DNA of 63,568 nucleotides from Clostridiaceae bacterium (GTDB lineage: Bacteria; Bacillota; Clostridia; Peptostreptococcales; Tindalliaceae). The stretch is taken from positions 1 through 63,568 of the forward strand of contig JAABSW010000013.1 of assembly GCA_011390155.1 (NCBI GenBank). The letters are read 5' to 3'. The position numbers and the translations under genes were made by a program. Shown one piece after another: positions 20,974-31,074 of the stretch (position 1 is the first letter of the stretch; each line of letters opens with the position of its first letter). A model generated the notes under the pieces. That model ran no database searches and had not been told where the DNA came from. It worked only from the letters and a program-made list of their open reading frames with translations.

Positions 20974-21747
20974 GTGGGTGTATCCATTGCAGTGTTCAAC
21001 CAGAAGGGCGGGGTGGGAAAGACCACCATGGCTGTTAACTTAAGTGCTTGTCTGGCAGCAAAAGGAAAAAAAGTCTGTGTGTTGGACATTGACCCTCAAG
21101 GCAATGCCACCAGCGGTTTTGGTATCGATAAAAACGCATTACAGGCGACCATCTACGATGTGCTGGTCAACGAAAAACAAATACAGCAGGTGATCATTCC
21201 CTCAGGTTATGATAATTTGGACATTATACCTGCCAGCGTTGATTTGGCTGGCGCAGAAATTGAATTAACCAACCACAAACACCGGGAAAAGGTGTTGCGA
21301 GAGGCCCTGGAAACCATCAAAGATCAGTACGACTATATCTTCCTTGATTGTCCGCCTTCTCTGGGACTTTTGACCATCAACTCATTGGCGGCTGTGGACC
21401 GCATAATCATACCCATTCAGTGCGAATACTATGCATTGGAAGGAGTCAGCCAGCTGATGAACACCTACCAAATGGTTAAGAACAACTTAAACGCCAACTT
21501 ATCCATACAGGGGGTGGTGCTCATGATGTTTGATGGAAGAACAAACCTTTCCATCCAGGTGGTGGAACAGGTAAAAAAAGTGTTTCGGGGCAAGGTGTAC
21601 CGCACCATTGTGCCACGAAACATCCGGCTGGCGGAGGCGCCCAGTCATGGAGAACCTATCATCTACTATGACGCAAAGTCCCGTGGTGCAGAAGCCTATG
21701 AAGAGTTGGCGGAAGAATTCATCGATCTGGAAGAAGGTGACTGGTAA
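20974..21747 (+). CDS. parA: Chromosome partitioning ATPase ParA/Soj
   Basis: A 257-residue deviant Walker ATPase: NQKGGVGKTTMAVNLSACLA with the signature lysine, then LDIDPQGNATSGFG and FLDCPPSLGLLT. With ParB and parS it moves origins apart, and in Bacillus it also modulates DnaA. The start is GTG at 20974 behind AAGGGGG. The stop overlaps the parB ATG by one base. Confidence 0.96.
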   Translation: MGVSIAVFNQKGGVGKTTMAVNLSACLAAKGKKVCVLDIDPQGNATSGFGIDKNALQATIYDVLVNEKQIQQVIIPSGYDNLDIIPASVDLAGAEIELTNHKHREKVLREALETIKDQYDYIFLDCPPSLGLLTINSLAAVDRIIIPIQCEYYALEGVSQLMNTYQMVKNNLNANLSIQGVVLMMFDGRTNLSIQVVEQVKKVFRGKVYRTIVPRNIRLAEAPSHGEPIIYYDAKSRGAEAYEELAEEFIDLEEGDW

Positions 21748-22619
21748 TGGCAGGTACAGTGAAAAAGAAGGGTTTGGGCAAAGGTTTGGAAGCGTTAATC
21801 CCCCATTGGCAAGACGTTGAACAGGAATCAGGAAGTCTTCATCAGGACCAGGTGCGGATGATTCCCCTGGACAAGATATACCCTAACGAAAACCAACCCC
21901 GTAAAGTTTTTGAACCGGAGGCATTGCAAGACCTGGCAACTTCACTACGGCAACACGGTATGATTCAACCAATCCTGGTGGCAAAAAAAGCCAGGGGGTA
22001 CATGATCATTGTAGGGGAAAGACGCTGGCGTGCAGCCCAGCAAGTGGAGATGGACCAAATACCATGTATCATTAAAGACTATTCTGAACGTGAATTATAT
22101 GAAGTGGCTTTGATCGAAAATTTGCAAAGAGAAAACCTCTCTGTTATTGAGGAAGCCAATGCGTACCATTATCTTATGGATGAATACAGTATAAACCATG
22201 ACCAGTTGGGTGAAGCCCTTGGAAAAAGCAGGTCCTATGTGGCAAACACCATCCGGTTGCTTCAGTTATCACCGCCTGTCATGGCCCTGGTGAAGGATGG
22301 TAAGTTAAGCGGAAGCCAGGGAAGGGCCCTGCTGGGGATTTCTGACGAATCGTTACAGCTGAAGATTGCCAAACGGGTGGTGGAAAGCAAACTGAACGTG
22401 CGACAAGTGGAAGAACTTGTGCGACAGGAGCGGAAAAAGCAGGTAAAGAAACCGGCAGCGAAAAAGAAAGACCCAGAACTCGTAGCAGTGGAAACAAAGC
22501 TCCAGGATTTTTTCAACACAAAAGTAAACATTGTAAAAGGCGCCAAAAAAGGAAAAATCGAAATTGAATACTATAACCAGCAGGACCTTCAAAGAATCCT
22601 GGACATGTTGGAACAATAA
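21747..22619 (+). CDS. parB: Chromosome partitioning protein ParB/Spo0J
   Basis: This 290-residue CTP-dependent DNA clamp loads at parS. It starts with a basic KKKGLGKGLEALIP segment that family members use to stimulate ParA. The CTP-binding motifs follow (NENQPRKVFEP, GERRWRAAQ), then the helix-turn-helix that reads parS (LGEALGKSRSYVANTIRLLQL), and a C-terminal dimer domain after a lysine-rich linker. It overlaps parA by one base. Confidence 0.96.
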   Translation: MAGTVKKKGLGKGLEALIPHWQDVEQESGSLHQDQVRMIPLDKIYPNENQPRKVFEPEALQDLATSLRQHGMIQPILVAKKARGYMIIVGERRWRAAQQVEMDQIPCIIKDYSERELYEVALIENLQRENLSVIEEANAYHYLMDEYSINHDQLGEALGKSRSYVANTIRLLQLSPPVMALVKDGKLSGSQGRALLGISDESLQLKIAKRVVESKLNVRQVEELVRQERKKQVKKPAAKKKDPELVAVETKLQDFFNTKVNIVKGAKKGKIEIEYYNQQDLQRILDMLEQ

Positions 22620-22696
22620 TCACTTTAGGAATGAAGGGGCAGGTATCCTGGAAATTTCTCATGAGATATTCATGATATAAAAGGAAGGAATAGAAA

Positions 22697-23842
22697 ATGA
22701 TATACCTTGATAACGCGGCCACCAGTTTTCCAAAACCATCCATTGTGGCAGAAGCAGTGTACAAACAAATGACAGAAGTTGGGGGAAATGCAGGCAGGTC
22801 ATCTCATCAGGGAGGGTTACAATCTGGAAGAATTTTGTATGAAACCAGGTGTGCCATTGCTGAATTAATCAATTGCAAGGATCCCCTTGAAATTAGTTTT
22901 ACGCTGAACGCCACAGAAGGATTAAACACTGTGATTCAGGGATCTATATCGGCGGGTGATCACGTGGTCACCACCTCCATGGAGCATAATTCAGTGTTGC
23001 GTCCTCTGGTTGAAATGGAAAGCCGCCAGGTAACCCACAGCATTGTGTGGGGAGACAGAGAAGGGCAAATTAATCCGTTGGACATGAAAAAAGCCATTCA
23101 ACCCAATACCAGACTGATGATCATCAATCATTGTTCAAATGTGACAGGGACTGTACAACCCCTGGGTGAACTTATGAAAATTGCCAGGGAACATAACCTG
23201 TTGGTTCTTCTGGACGCATCCCAATCCTGCGGAAGCCTTCCCATCGACGTGGAAGCGTTGCAAATAGACTTTCTCGCAGCCCCTGGGCATAAGGCTCTTT
23301 TAGGGCCTCAGGGAACCGGGTTTCTGTATATTAATAAAAAGAACAAAATTAAAGCGCTGAAACAGGGCGGTACGGGAAGCAGGTCTGAAGATTTACATCA
23401 ACCCAAAACCATCCCTGATTATTACGAAAGTGGCACCCAAAACATTCATGGGTTAGCTGGGTTAAAAGCAGGCATCCTTTTTGTGTTGGAAAATGGCGTG
23501 GATCATATTCATGCCCATGAAAAAAAGATCATGACACAATTGTGGGAAGGTTTATCGGTGATCCAGGGCATTCAACTTTTTGGACCCCCTCCGGACGGGT
23601 GCCGGGGCAGTGTTATTTCCTTCCGGGGAAAAAACCTGGATGTGAACCAGATGAATTACGCATTGGATATTACATGTGGCATTTCCGCCAGAGCGGGTCT
23701 TCATTGTGCGCCTTTGGCGCACCAGACCATGGGAACGTATCCTGAAGGTACCATACGGTTCAGTCCCGGACCCTTTACAACACCTGAAGAAATCCATTTG
23801 GTACTGGCAGGTGTTAACGACATAATGAAAGAACTGGGCTAA
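22697..23842 (+). CDS. Class V aminotransferase, cysteine desulfurase/selenocysteine lyase-like
   Basis: A 381-residue PLP enzyme of the SufS/NifS superfamily. It opens MIYLDNAATSFPKP, has the cofactor lysine in APGHKALLGPQGTG and a candidate catalytic cysteine in SARAGLHCAPLAHQTMGT. By family it would take sulfur or selenium from cysteine or selenocysteine to give alanine. There is no iron-sulfur scaffold or tRNA thiolase gene beside it, so the acceptor is unknown. It starts at ATG 22697 behind AAAGGAAGG, 77 bases after parB. Confidence 0.88.
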   Translation: MIYLDNAATSFPKPSIVAEAVYKQMTEVGGNAGRSSHQGGLQSGRILYETRCAIAELINCKDPLEISFTLNATEGLNTVIQGSISAGDHVVTTSMEHNSVLRPLVEMESRQVTHSIVWGDREGQINPLDMKKAIQPNTRLMIINHCSNVTGTVQPLGELMKIAREHNLLVLLDASQSCGSLPIDVEALQIDFLAAPGHKALLGPQGTGFLYINKKNKIKALKQGGTGSRSEDLHQPKTIPDYYESGTQNIHGLAGLKAGILFVLENGVDHIHAHEKKIMTQLWEGLSVIQGIQLFGPPPDGCRGSVISFRGKNLDVNQMNYALDITCGISARAGLHCAPLAHQTMGTYPEGTIRFSPGPFTTPEEIHLVLAGVNDIMKELG

Positions 23843-23874
23843 AGCCGAAAGCAATAGAACAAAGGAGAATGCGT

Positions 23875-24387
23875 ATGAATCAGTGGTTCTTAACCATTCA
23901 GCAGGACATAACTTTTTGGATGACTCTTAGTCTGGGTATTTCCCTGTTCTTACTTCTTTTACTGATCGTACTATGGGTTAACCTGTTGTCTTTTAAAAAG
24001 AAATTCAAGCAACTTATAAAGGGCGCCGACGGCAACAACCTGGAAAAGCAATTGCAAAGTCACCTGGAAGATGTCGCCCTTTACAGTAAAAAGGCGGAAG
24101 AAAACCAGGAAAGAATGGCGGTCATTGAAGAACGGATGCAGCAATGTGTTCAATACGTGGGAATGAAACGCTACAATGCCTTTGAAGACATGGGGAGTCG
24201 ATTAAGCTATTCCATCGCATTGTTGGACGATCATTTGAACGGCGTTGTGATGACAGGTATTTATGGACGGTACGAATCCACTACTTATGCAAAAATCATC
24301 CACCATGGCCACTCAGAACAGAACCTGTCTGTGGAAGAGATGGATGCGCTCCAGATGGCGAAGGAACAACAGAAAAAGAGGAACTAA
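23875..24387 (+). CDS. DUF4446 family membrane-anchored protein
   Basis: About 170 residues. A hydrophobic segment at roughly residues 15-37 is followed by a basic stop-transfer sequence, a coiled-coil-like stretch and the conserved block RYNAFEDMGSRLSYSIALLDDHLNGVVMTGIYGR. This block and the position after parB point to DUF4446. The function is not established. I chose ATG 23875, seven bases after GGAG, over an ATG six bases earlier. Two bases separate it from the next gene. Confidence 0.8.
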   Translation: MNQWFLTIQQDITFWMTLSLGISLFLLLLLIVLWVNLLSFKKKFKQLIKGADGNNLEKQLQSHLEDVALYSKKAEENQERMAVIEERMQQCVQYVGMKRYNAFEDMGSRLSYSIALLDDHLNGVVMTGIYGRYESTTYAKIIHHGHSEQNLSVEEMDALQMAKEQQKKRN

Positions 24388-24389
24388 CT

Positions 24390-25280
24390 GTGAAACCATA
24401 TGTGATCATTGTGAACCCCAATGCAGGACGTAAAAAAGGACATCGTTCCGCCAATGAACTGGAAAAGGAATTAACGGCCAGAAAAATTCCTTACCAGCGT
24501 TTTGATACCCAAGGAGCCGGAAATGGTGAACAAATTGCTGCTTCACTGAAAACCGAGGAATTTAGCCAGGTGCTGGTGGTCGGTGGAGACGGTACACTAA
24601 ACGAGGTGGTCAGAGGACTTTCTGACAGAAGGGAAATGCCCATTGCCATCTTTCCCGCAGGAACAGGCAATGATGTCGCCCGCCTGCTGGGGATACATAA
24701 TGAAGAGGTGGCGCTGCAGGCAGCCTTATCAGGATCAGAAAAGCACATCGACATGGGCCTGGCAGAGGGGGTGCCCTTTGTCAACATTTTCAGCTTTGGA
24801 TTGGATGCTGCCATAGCTACCCAGGCAAACCTGTGGAAGGAAAAATTGCCAGGATGGCTTTTATACCCGGCGGCTCTGATTAAAACAGTTTTTGACTTTC
24901 ACCCTCTGGACATCACACTCACCATTGTTGACGCAAAAGGGAATGAAACCAGAAAGCAGGAAAAATTGATGTTGATGGCTGTTTGCAACGGAAGTCACTA
25001 CGGGGGAGGTATGAACATCAATCCCCTGTCTGATCCCCAGGATGGTCTTTTGGAACTATGCATTGTCAGGGCCATGCCCTGGTGGAAAATCATCGCTCTT
25101 TTTCCCACGGTTTATAAAGGAAAACACTTACAATTCAGGGAAGTATCCCTGGAAAGGGTCACGGCTGTTCATGTCAGCTCCTCAAAAAAAATGTTGATGA
25201 ACAGGGATGGTGAGACATGGACAGACCATCAGGCAGCCATTTCCTTGGTGCCGGGAGCCTTAAGAATGAAAGTTCTTTAG
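24390..25280 (+). CDS. Diacylglycerol/lipid kinase family protein (YegS/DagK type)
   Basis: The 296-residue protein has the kinase N-terminus VIIVNPNAGRKKG, the nucleotide-binding motif VVGGDGTLNEVVRGL and FPAGTGNDVARLLG. Family members phosphorylate diacylglycerol or related lipids at the membrane. The start is GTG at 24390 behind GAGG. It is two bases after the DUF4446 gene and probably in the same operon as the next two genes. The exact lipid substrate cannot be read from sequence. Confidence 0.88.
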   Translation: MKPYVIIVNPNAGRKKGHRSANELEKELTARKIPYQRFDTQGAGNGEQIAASLKTEEFSQVLVVGGDGTLNEVVRGLSDRREMPIAIFPAGTGNDVARLLGIHNEEVALQAALSGSEKHIDMGLAEGVPFVNIFSFGLDAAIATQANLWKEKLPGWLLYPAALIKTVFDFHPLDITLTIVDAKGNETRKQEKLMLMAVCNGSHYGGGMNINPLSDPQDGLLELCIVRAMPWWKIIALFPTVYKGKHLQFREVSLERVTAVHVSSSKKMLMNRDGETWTDHQAAISLVPGALRMKVL

Positions 25281-25306
25281 AAACGAATGACTTGGAGGGA
25301 TGGTCT

Positions 25307-26434
25307 TTGCGAAAAAAAAGGGGTCTGTCAGGCTTGCTGATTTTTTTTGTACTGCTTCTGACAGCAAGTCCCTGGGTTGTTCGATGGATTCAACACACAA
25401 TGCTGGAACAAAAACTGACCCTTGAAGTAAAGAGGGAAGCGGCGATTCCTTATAGTGGAAACTGGTCAATTTTACCGGGCACTGAAGGTGTTTTCGTCAT
25501 TCGAAATAATGAAATCCGATATTTTCATCCAGACCAGGAAAAGGATTGGGGTTTTGGTACAGAAACCCTTATGCCGGTGGTTGGCACCAACAGAAATCAT
25601 TTATTTTTACTGGAGGCCAACCCCAGGTATTTACTACGGATCGATGAGCAGGGTTATATGCTATACCAACAGGCCACCAACCGCAGCGCAGAGACCATTA
25701 CGGCAGATAAAGACAGCCATGTTCTTGCACAACACCCACTGGAAAACCGGTTGGTACCCTTTTCCATATTGGATCCGGAGGGACGGGTCATGGGCAGTCT
25801 CTTGCTGACAGAAGGCGAAGTGCTGGACACAGCCATTGTTAGTGAACATAACCGGGTGTATGTGGTGGTATTGCGTTTAACAGGCAGTGGTTATGAATCA
25901 GCTTTACTGGGTTATGATATGCAGGGTGTATTACAAACCACCAGAAGTTTTCCAGGACAGATTGTGGTGGATACCATGATGATGGATTCAGGTGAATTAG
26001 CCATACTATCCGACAGCCAGATAACCCTTTTGTCCATTGACATGGAAGAAAGGTGGACAACTCCTGTAGAACCTTATTATCTGTCAACCAATGACGGATC
26101 TGGCCGCTGGGCACTGGCACATCGCCGGGAACTGTACACAGGGGAAGTTCTCCCGGAACTGGAAGGGAATACCATATTAACGTACCTGAACCTGGAGGAG
26201 AAGGAAAGCATTCTCATTGGCCAGGAAGAGGAGTTGATAGAACTACTGGTAAAGGAGCAGCAGCTCCTGACCAGGGCAAACAGGAAAATAACCGTGTATC
26301 AGGAAGATGGCGGGAAGATAGACGAACAAATGTTCCAAAATGAAGTGGAGGACGCTTTTTTACTATCCAACGACCATCTGGCGGTGATACTAAGGGGCCA
26401 AGTGGTATTCTATGAATTACAACAAGATGAGTAA
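25307..26434 (+). CDS. Membrane-anchored beta-propeller-like protein, DUF5711-like, unknown function
   Basis: From a TTG at 25307, with GGAGGG seven bases upstream, the protein is about 375 residues: a basic start, one transmembrane segment (LSGLLIFFVLLLTASPWVV), then an extracytoplasmic domain of repeated beta-strand blocks such as FVIRNNEIRYFH, LLRIDEQGYMLY and ELAILSDSQITLLS. This resembles a WD/PQQ-like propeller. I think it matches the DUF5711 family often found before cvpA, but I could not check. It lies between a lipid kinase and cvpA. An upstream ATG at 25217 would overlap the kinase and is less likely. Confidence 0.7.
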   Translation: MRKKRGLSGLLIFFVLLLTASPWVVRWIQHTMLEQKLTLEVKREAAIPYSGNWSILPGTEGVFVIRNNEIRYFHPDQEKDWGFGTETLMPVVGTNRNHLFLLEANPRYLLRIDEQGYMLYQQATNRSAETITADKDSHVLAQHPLENRLVPFSILDPEGRVMGSLLLTEGEVLDTAIVSEHNRVYVVVLRLTGSGYESALLGYDMQGVLQTTRSFPGQIVVDTMMMDSGELAILSDSQITLLSIDMEERWTTPVEPYYLSTNDGSGRWALAHRRELYTGEVLPELEGNTILTYLNLEEKESILIGQEEELIELLVKEQQLLTRANRKITVYQEDGGKIDEQMFQNEVEDAFLLSNDHLAVILRGQVVFYELQQDE

Positions 26435-26446
26435 GGAGGCCGGCCC

Positions 26447-27121
26447 ATGGGTTTGGTTGATTTGATCATACTGGGATTGTTGGCAGCCAATGTGATACGA
26501 GGATTTCAACGGGGATTAATCTTGACCATCTCCAGCATGGTAAGCTACATTGCCGGTTGGTGGGCAGCCATTGTCTACAATGAAAAGCTGGCTGTCTTCC
26601 TTCTGGAAAGTGAAATGTTTATGAATCCTTTAACGGGGTGGCTCAGGGGACTGCTGTCCAACCGTCAGCAGGAGGAAGGATTGAGTCCTTTGATGGAAGA
26701 ATCCCTGGAGGAATCCTGGGTTTCATTACCCCTGCCCAAAGTGGTCAGAAACTGGCTCCCGGAGCCGGAAATGACAGGTGAAATCGTACAACAAACAGAA
26801 GAATGGCTGCTTGACAGAGCCGCCTTTGCCTTAACACAGGTGGTGGTATATTTCATCGCCTTTGTGTTGATATTTCTGGTGGTAAAAAACATTATCCATC
26901 TTATCGGTAAATTATTACATGGTGTGTTTCAACTGCCTGTGCTAAGTGCACTGAACAGAAGCGGGGGACTGCTGGCAGGACTGGTGCGGGGCGTTTTCAT
27001 GATGTGGATTTTACTGATCATCGCCACACCCTTTGTGGCGGCTGATCCAGGAGGATCCCTGGAAACATTATTACGACAGTCGTTGCTGTTGCAGTATTTT
27101 AAATGGCTGCCCTTTGCCTGA
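26447..27121 (+). CDS. CvpA family membrane protein
   Basis: A 224-residue integral membrane protein with four or five hydrophobic segments and an N-terminus GLVDLIILGLLAANVIRGFQRG characteristic of CvpA. A soluble insertion at about residues 70-125 separates the first two helices from the rest. E. coli CvpA is named for colicin V production; its homologues in Firmicutes have no settled function. ATG follows AAGGAGG, 12 bases after the previous stop. Confidence 0.82.
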   Translation: MGLVDLIILGLLAANVIRGFQRGLILTISSMVSYIAGWWAAIVYNEKLAVFLLESEMFMNPLTGWLRGLLSNRQQEEGLSPLMEESLEESWVSLPLPKVVRNWLPEPEMTGEIVQQTEEWLLDRAAFALTQVVVYFIAFVLIFLVVKNIIHLIGKLLHGVFQLPVLSALNRSGGLLAGLVRGVFMMWILLIIATPFVAADPGGSLETLLRQSLLLQYFKWLPFA

Positions 27122-27162
27122 TCGCAGCAATATGAGTACCAGGAAGGAAAGGAGAACTGACA

Positions 27163-28974
27163 ATGGCCTATAAAGCCTTATACCGTAAGTGGAGGCCAGA
27201 AGTTTTTGAAGAGGTCATCGGCCAAAGCCAGGTGATTCGTACCCTGAAAAACCAGGTGAAAAATGAAAATGTTTCACACGCTTACCTTTTTTCTGGAATA
27301 AGGGGAACAGGAAAAACCTCCACGGCAAAAATATTTGCCAGAGCCATCAATTGTGTGGATCCCCATGAAGGAGACCCGTGTAACGTGTGCTCGGTATGCC
27401 GAAGCATTTTATCTGAACAGATGATGGATGTACTGGAGATTGATGCCGCTTCAAACAATGGTGTGGATCACATCCGGGAAATAAGGGAAAGCGTCAAATA
27501 TCCGCCGGTAAAAGGCCGCTATAAGGTGTACATCATTGATGAAGTACACATGCTGAGTACCGGCGCCTTCAATGCCCTGCTCAAAACCCTGGAGGAGCCG
27601 CCGGACCATGTGGTGTTTATTTTGGCCACCACGGAACTGCATAAAATTCCGGCCACTGTGTTGTCCAGGTGTCTTCGCTTTACCTTTAAGCCCCTGGGAC
27701 TTGAAGAAATCCGTCAAAGACTGCTCACCATCTGCCGTTCTTTGGGGGTGGACTATGACGAATCAGCCATCACTACCATCGCCCTCAACGGCGAAGGGGC
27801 CCTGAGGGACTCACTGAGTATTTTAGACCAGTGCCTGGCCTATCATCCTGGGGAGCTCCGTTATCACCAGGTAACAGAGGTGCTGGGCAGCATAAATGAA
27901 AGTCTGCTGTTTCAACTGGCAGAAGACATGGGGAAACAAAAACCCCTGGAGGTGATCCGTCAGGTCCAGTCACTCTATCTGGAAGGGAAAGACTTGAAAC
28001 AGCTGGTGGTTGACTTGATGAAACATTTCCGCTGGCTTTTGATGGCTTCTATGGGAGCAGAGGTGGAAGGCTGGGAAACCTTGCCGGAAGAAACCAGGGA
28101 ACAATACAAAACGCAAAGCAAATTGTTTAAAACCAGTGAACTGTCGGAACTGATACGCCAACTGGGAGAAACGGAATTTGTGATGAAACGCAGCGCCCAG
28201 CCTCAGTTAATGATGGAAAACCATCTGATAAACATGTGCCGCCGGTCATCGGTGACAGCAGCCACAGGCCAGTCGTCAGTGGATCTCACCATGGACCAGG
28301 ATACCCTTGCTGCCCTGGCCACACTGGATGAGCGTATTGGAAAGATTGAAGACTTTTTGAAACGTTTGAGTCAGCGTAAAAGCAAGTCAGTGGCAGAAAA
28401 TGCAAAAAAAGAAGAGGTTGAAAGTGACCCGGTTCAGGACAACACACAAGTTCGTGAAAGCCCTCCTGCCCAGGCTAAGAATCAGGCCATTGAACAGAAC
28501 CCTGAAGAGAAGAACTCTGCCGATGACAGCACAACTGCACCAGCAGATGAGCCAGACGAGCCGGATGAACAAGTGACAGAATCTCCCGGGGAAGGCTGCG
28601 GCATTGGGACGGCGACACCCTTGACCCTTGAAGTTGTCAGGCAGCTGTGGCCTGATGTGTTGGAGCAAATGCGGCAGGACAAAAAGGTGTCCATCCAGGC
28701 CATGGCCAAAGAGGCACAACTGAGTGGCATGGATGGCTGCGAACTGACCCTGGCCTTTACACCGGAGAAAGCCATTTTGCGGGAACGGTTAAACCGCCAG
28801 GACATCAAAGAATACCTGGCAACCCTGATACAGAAGAAGACGGGGCGTCGTCTGCAACTGAACCTGATCCTGGAGGAGAACATTGAGAAACCTGGTACTG
28901 GCAGCAGGCAGGAAAGTGTAACAGCGAAACTGAAACAGCTTGTGCCGGAAGAATTGATCGTGGAAGAGGAATAG
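27163..28974 (+). CDS. dnaX: DNA polymerase III subunits gamma/tau
   Basis: The clamp-loader ATPase, 603 residues. It begins MAYKALYRKWRPEVFEEVIGQ, with Walker A GIRGTGKTSTAKIFARA, a zinc-binding cysteine set (CVDPHEGDPCNVCSVC), Walker B YIIDEVHML and sensor region LEEPPDHVVFILATTELHKI. After residue 370 there is a long charged, low-complexity linker with repeats of DEPDE, then a C-terminal tau domain. It starts the dnaX-ybaB-recR unit found in most bacteria. Confidence 0.96.
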   Translation: MAYKALYRKWRPEVFEEVIGQSQVIRTLKNQVKNENVSHAYLFSGIRGTGKTSTAKIFARAINCVDPHEGDPCNVCSVCRSILSEQMMDVLEIDAASNNGVDHIREIRESVKYPPVKGRYKVYIIDEVHMLSTGAFNALLKTLEEPPDHVVFILATTELHKIPATVLSRCLRFTFKPLGLEEIRQRLLTICRSLGVDYDESAITTIALNGEGALRDSLSILDQCLAYHPGELRYHQVTEVLGSINESLLFQLAEDMGKQKPLEVIRQVQSLYLEGKDLKQLVVDLMKHFRWLLMASMGAEVEGWETLPEETREQYKTQSKLFKTSELSELIRQLGETEFVMKRSAQPQLMMENHLINMCRRSSVTAATGQSSVDLTMDQDTLAALATLDERIGKIEDFLKRLSQRKSKSVAENAKKEEVESDPVQDNTQVRESPPAQAKNQAIEQNPEEKNSADDSTTAPADEPDEPDEQVTESPGEGCGIGTATPLTLEVVRQLWPDVLEQMRQDKKVSIQAMAKEAQLSGMDGCELTLAFTPEKAILRERLNRQDIKEYLATLIQKKTGRRLQLNLILEENIEKPGTGSRQESVTAKLKQLVPEELIVEEE

Positions 28975-29062
28975 AACCGGTGGAATATGGTATAATAAAG
29001 CAATCATCAAATAGATAAAAACCTGTCACATGCGACAGAAATTCAGTTAGGAGGAACAGATT

Positions 29063-29404
29063 GTGGGTAAAAAAGGATTTCAGGGAATGGGCGGCATGCC
29101 CAATATGAACGCCATGATGAAACAGGCACAGAAAATGCAGAAGCAGATGGCTGAAATGCAGGAAGAACTGGAAAAAAAGGAATTTGAAACCAGTGCTGGT
29201 GGCGGAGCTGTCAGCGTCAAAGTGAATGGTAAAAAAGAACTCATTGATATTCAGATTAAACCGGAAGTGGTGGACCCTGACGATGTGGAAATGTTACAGG
29301 ACCTGATTTTAGCAGCCACCAACGAGGCGTTGCGCACGGCGGACGAGACGGTGTCCAGGGAAATGGGCAAATTAACCGGCGGATTAAACCTGCCTGGTAT
29401 GTAG
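29063..29404 (+). CDS. YbaB/EbfC family nucleoid-associated protein
   Basis: A 113-residue DNA-binding protein with a Met-rich N-terminus ([18 protein letters not shown]) and the conserved [18 protein letters not shown] and [10 protein letters not shown]-type core. The start is GTG behind AGGAGG. A TATAAT at 28991-28996 and a CTGTC/GACAG hairpin at 29023-29038 lie in the 88-base gap after dnaX. In other bacteria the protein binds DNA as a dimer and its gene precedes recR. Confidence 0.92.
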   Translation: MGKKGFQGMGGMPNMNAMMKQAQKMQKQMAEMQEELEKKEFETSAGGGAVSVKVNGKKELIDIQIKPEVVDPDDVEMLQDLILAATNEALRTADETVSREMGKLTGGLNLPGM

Positions 29405-29418
29405 TTAGGAGAGCGTGT

Positions 29419-30018
29419 ATGCAAGAATTTACAGCCCCCATTGCCAGTTTAATTGAAGCGTTTAGTAAACTACCGGGCATTGGGCGGAAAACAGCACAGC
29501 GCCTGGCCTTTTATGTGATCAGTATGGAGGGAAAAGATGTCGCCCAACTGGCCCGGGCAATTGTGGAGGCAAAGAAAAGCATTCGTTATTGTGAAAAATG
29601 CTGTAATTTTACGGACCAGGAACAATGCAGTGTGTGCCGTGACCAGCGAAGAGATCACAGTACCATCTGTGTGGTGGAAGACCCCCGGGACGTGGCTGCC
29701 CTTGAAAAAACCAGGGAGTATCATGGACTCTACCATGTACTGCATGGCGCCATTTCACCCCTTGAAGGCATTGGCCCGGAAGATATCAAAATAAAAGAAT
29801 TGTTAACCCGTGTGGCAGAAGAGCCTGTGGAAGAGGTGATTCTGGCCACCAACCCTACCATTGAAGGAGAAGCGACAGCCATGTACCTGGCCAGGGTGTT
29901 TAAACCGGCTGGAATCAAAGTGTCACGCATCGGGTATGGGATACCCGTAGGAGGCGACTTGGAATACGTGGATGAGGTGACATTGTTAAAAGCAATGGAA
30001 GGACGAAAGACGCTATGA
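29419..30018 (+). CDS. recR: Recombination protein RecR
   Basis: A 199-residue protein with a helix-hairpin-helix start ([17 protein letters not shown]), a four-cysteine zinc finger (CEKC...CSVC at about residues 57-72) and a TOPRIM domain ([14 protein letters not shown]). It acts with RecF and RecO in gap repair. The stop overlaps the next ATG by four bases (ATGA). Confidence 0.96.
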   Translation: MQEFTAPIASLIEAFSKLPGIGRKTAQRLAFYVISMEGKDVAQLARAIVEAKKSIRYCEKCCNFTDQEQCSVCRDQRRDHSTICVVEDPRDVAALEKTREYHGLYHVLHGAISPLEGIGPEDIKIKELLTRVAEEPVEEVILATNPTIEGEATAMYLARVFKPAGIKVSRIGYGIPVGGDLEYVDEVTLLKAMEGRKTL

Positions 30019-31040
30019 AAATTGGGTTACGAACCATTAAAACGGGCATTGCCGTGGGCATCGCCCTGCTGGTTGTTGAGTTGTTTCAACTTGAAAGTGT
30101 CATTTTTATTTCCATTGCAGCCCTGATTGGCATGCAACCCACCCTGACGGATTCATTACAAAAAAGTGCCAACCGAATTTATGGCACCCTTGCCGGCGCT
30201 GCCTTTGGACTTATCATGGCATTGGTACTGCCAAGTCACTTTCTCCTGGCAGCCTTGGGGGTGGTGGCCCTGATCATGGTCATGAACCGTCTGAACATAC
30301 AGGAAGGTATCATCATCAGCTGTGTGGTCTTTATCAGTATTTTCATGACCAGTGATGCAGAAAGCTCCATCTACGGTTATACCCTCAGCCGATTAATCGA
30401 CACGGTGTTGGGAATAGGCATTGCACTGATGGTAAATTATTTCATCCTGCCGCCCAAATATGACCGTAAAGCCATGTTGGAAATGCGTAAGGACATGACC
30501 CGGATCATGATCTGTCAAAACCGCATGCTGGGCATCCTGATTAAGCAAGAGGAAATAGCCCAGGAAGACATTGAAGAAGAAATGCAGAACATTTTCAAAG
30601 AACTTGAAGAATCAAAAAAACTGGCGGAAATGCAGGAAAAAGAAGAACGTCATAACGTGTACGGCACGATTTTGTTTGAAGAAATAGACCTGATTCTCCA
30701 TATCACCACAGACATGTACCAACACCTGCAAAATCTGTCTGGTTTGGTAAGTAAAGGTTTGTCGGCGAAGACAATTAAACCCATTAAAGATGATCTGCTG
30801 ACGTTGTATAAAAGGCTCATAAAGGCTGAAGAACTGCTGCCGGCAGCAGAAACCAAAGAACAGTATGTGTTTGGTGACCTTGCAGAAGATGTGGAAAAGA
30901 TCAAACGCCGCATTAAATCTGAGGAAGTATACAAGCAACTGGAAGCGGAGGAAATTGTTAAATTGATGGTGATGGTCTATAACATTGGTGAAATACTGTC
31001 AAAAATGGATGTGATTTCATCCCAAAAACATGCGGGATGA
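30015..31040 (+). CDS. Aromatic acid exporter family protein (ArAE_1-like)
   Basis: A 341-residue membrane protein. The first 150 residues hold about five hydrophobic helices, with [29 protein letters not shown] and the IPP/LPPKY boundary typical of ArAE_1. The C-terminal half is a soluble helical domain rich in charged residues. The family is thought to export small aromatic or other organic acids; the substrate is unknown. It is translationally coupled to recR by a four-base overlap. Confidence 0.8.
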   Translation: MKIGLRTIKTGIAVGIALLVVELFQLESVIFISIAALIGMQPTLTDSLQKSANRIYGTLAGAAFGLIMALVLPSHFLLAALGVVALIMVMNRLNIQEGIIISCVVFISIFMTSDAESSIYGYTLSRLIDTVLGIGIALMVNYFILPPKYDRKAMLEMRKDMTRIMICQNRMLGILIKQEEIAQEDIEEEMQNIFKELEESKKLAEMQEKEERHNVYGTILFEEIDLILHITTDMYQHLQNLSGLVSKGLSAKTIKPIKDDLLTLYKRLIKAEELLPAAETKEQYVFGDLAEDVEKIKRRIKSEEVYKQLEAEEIVKLMVMVYNIGEILSKMDVISSQKHAG

Positions 31041-31074
31041 CCCAATCTAAACACTGAAGAAAAGGAGTTGCTTC

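Noticed and set aside
27122-27162. SRP RNA next to dnaX
   Set aside because: SRP RNA is often beside dnaX in Firmicutes, but the gap here is 41 bases and has none of its conserved sequence.
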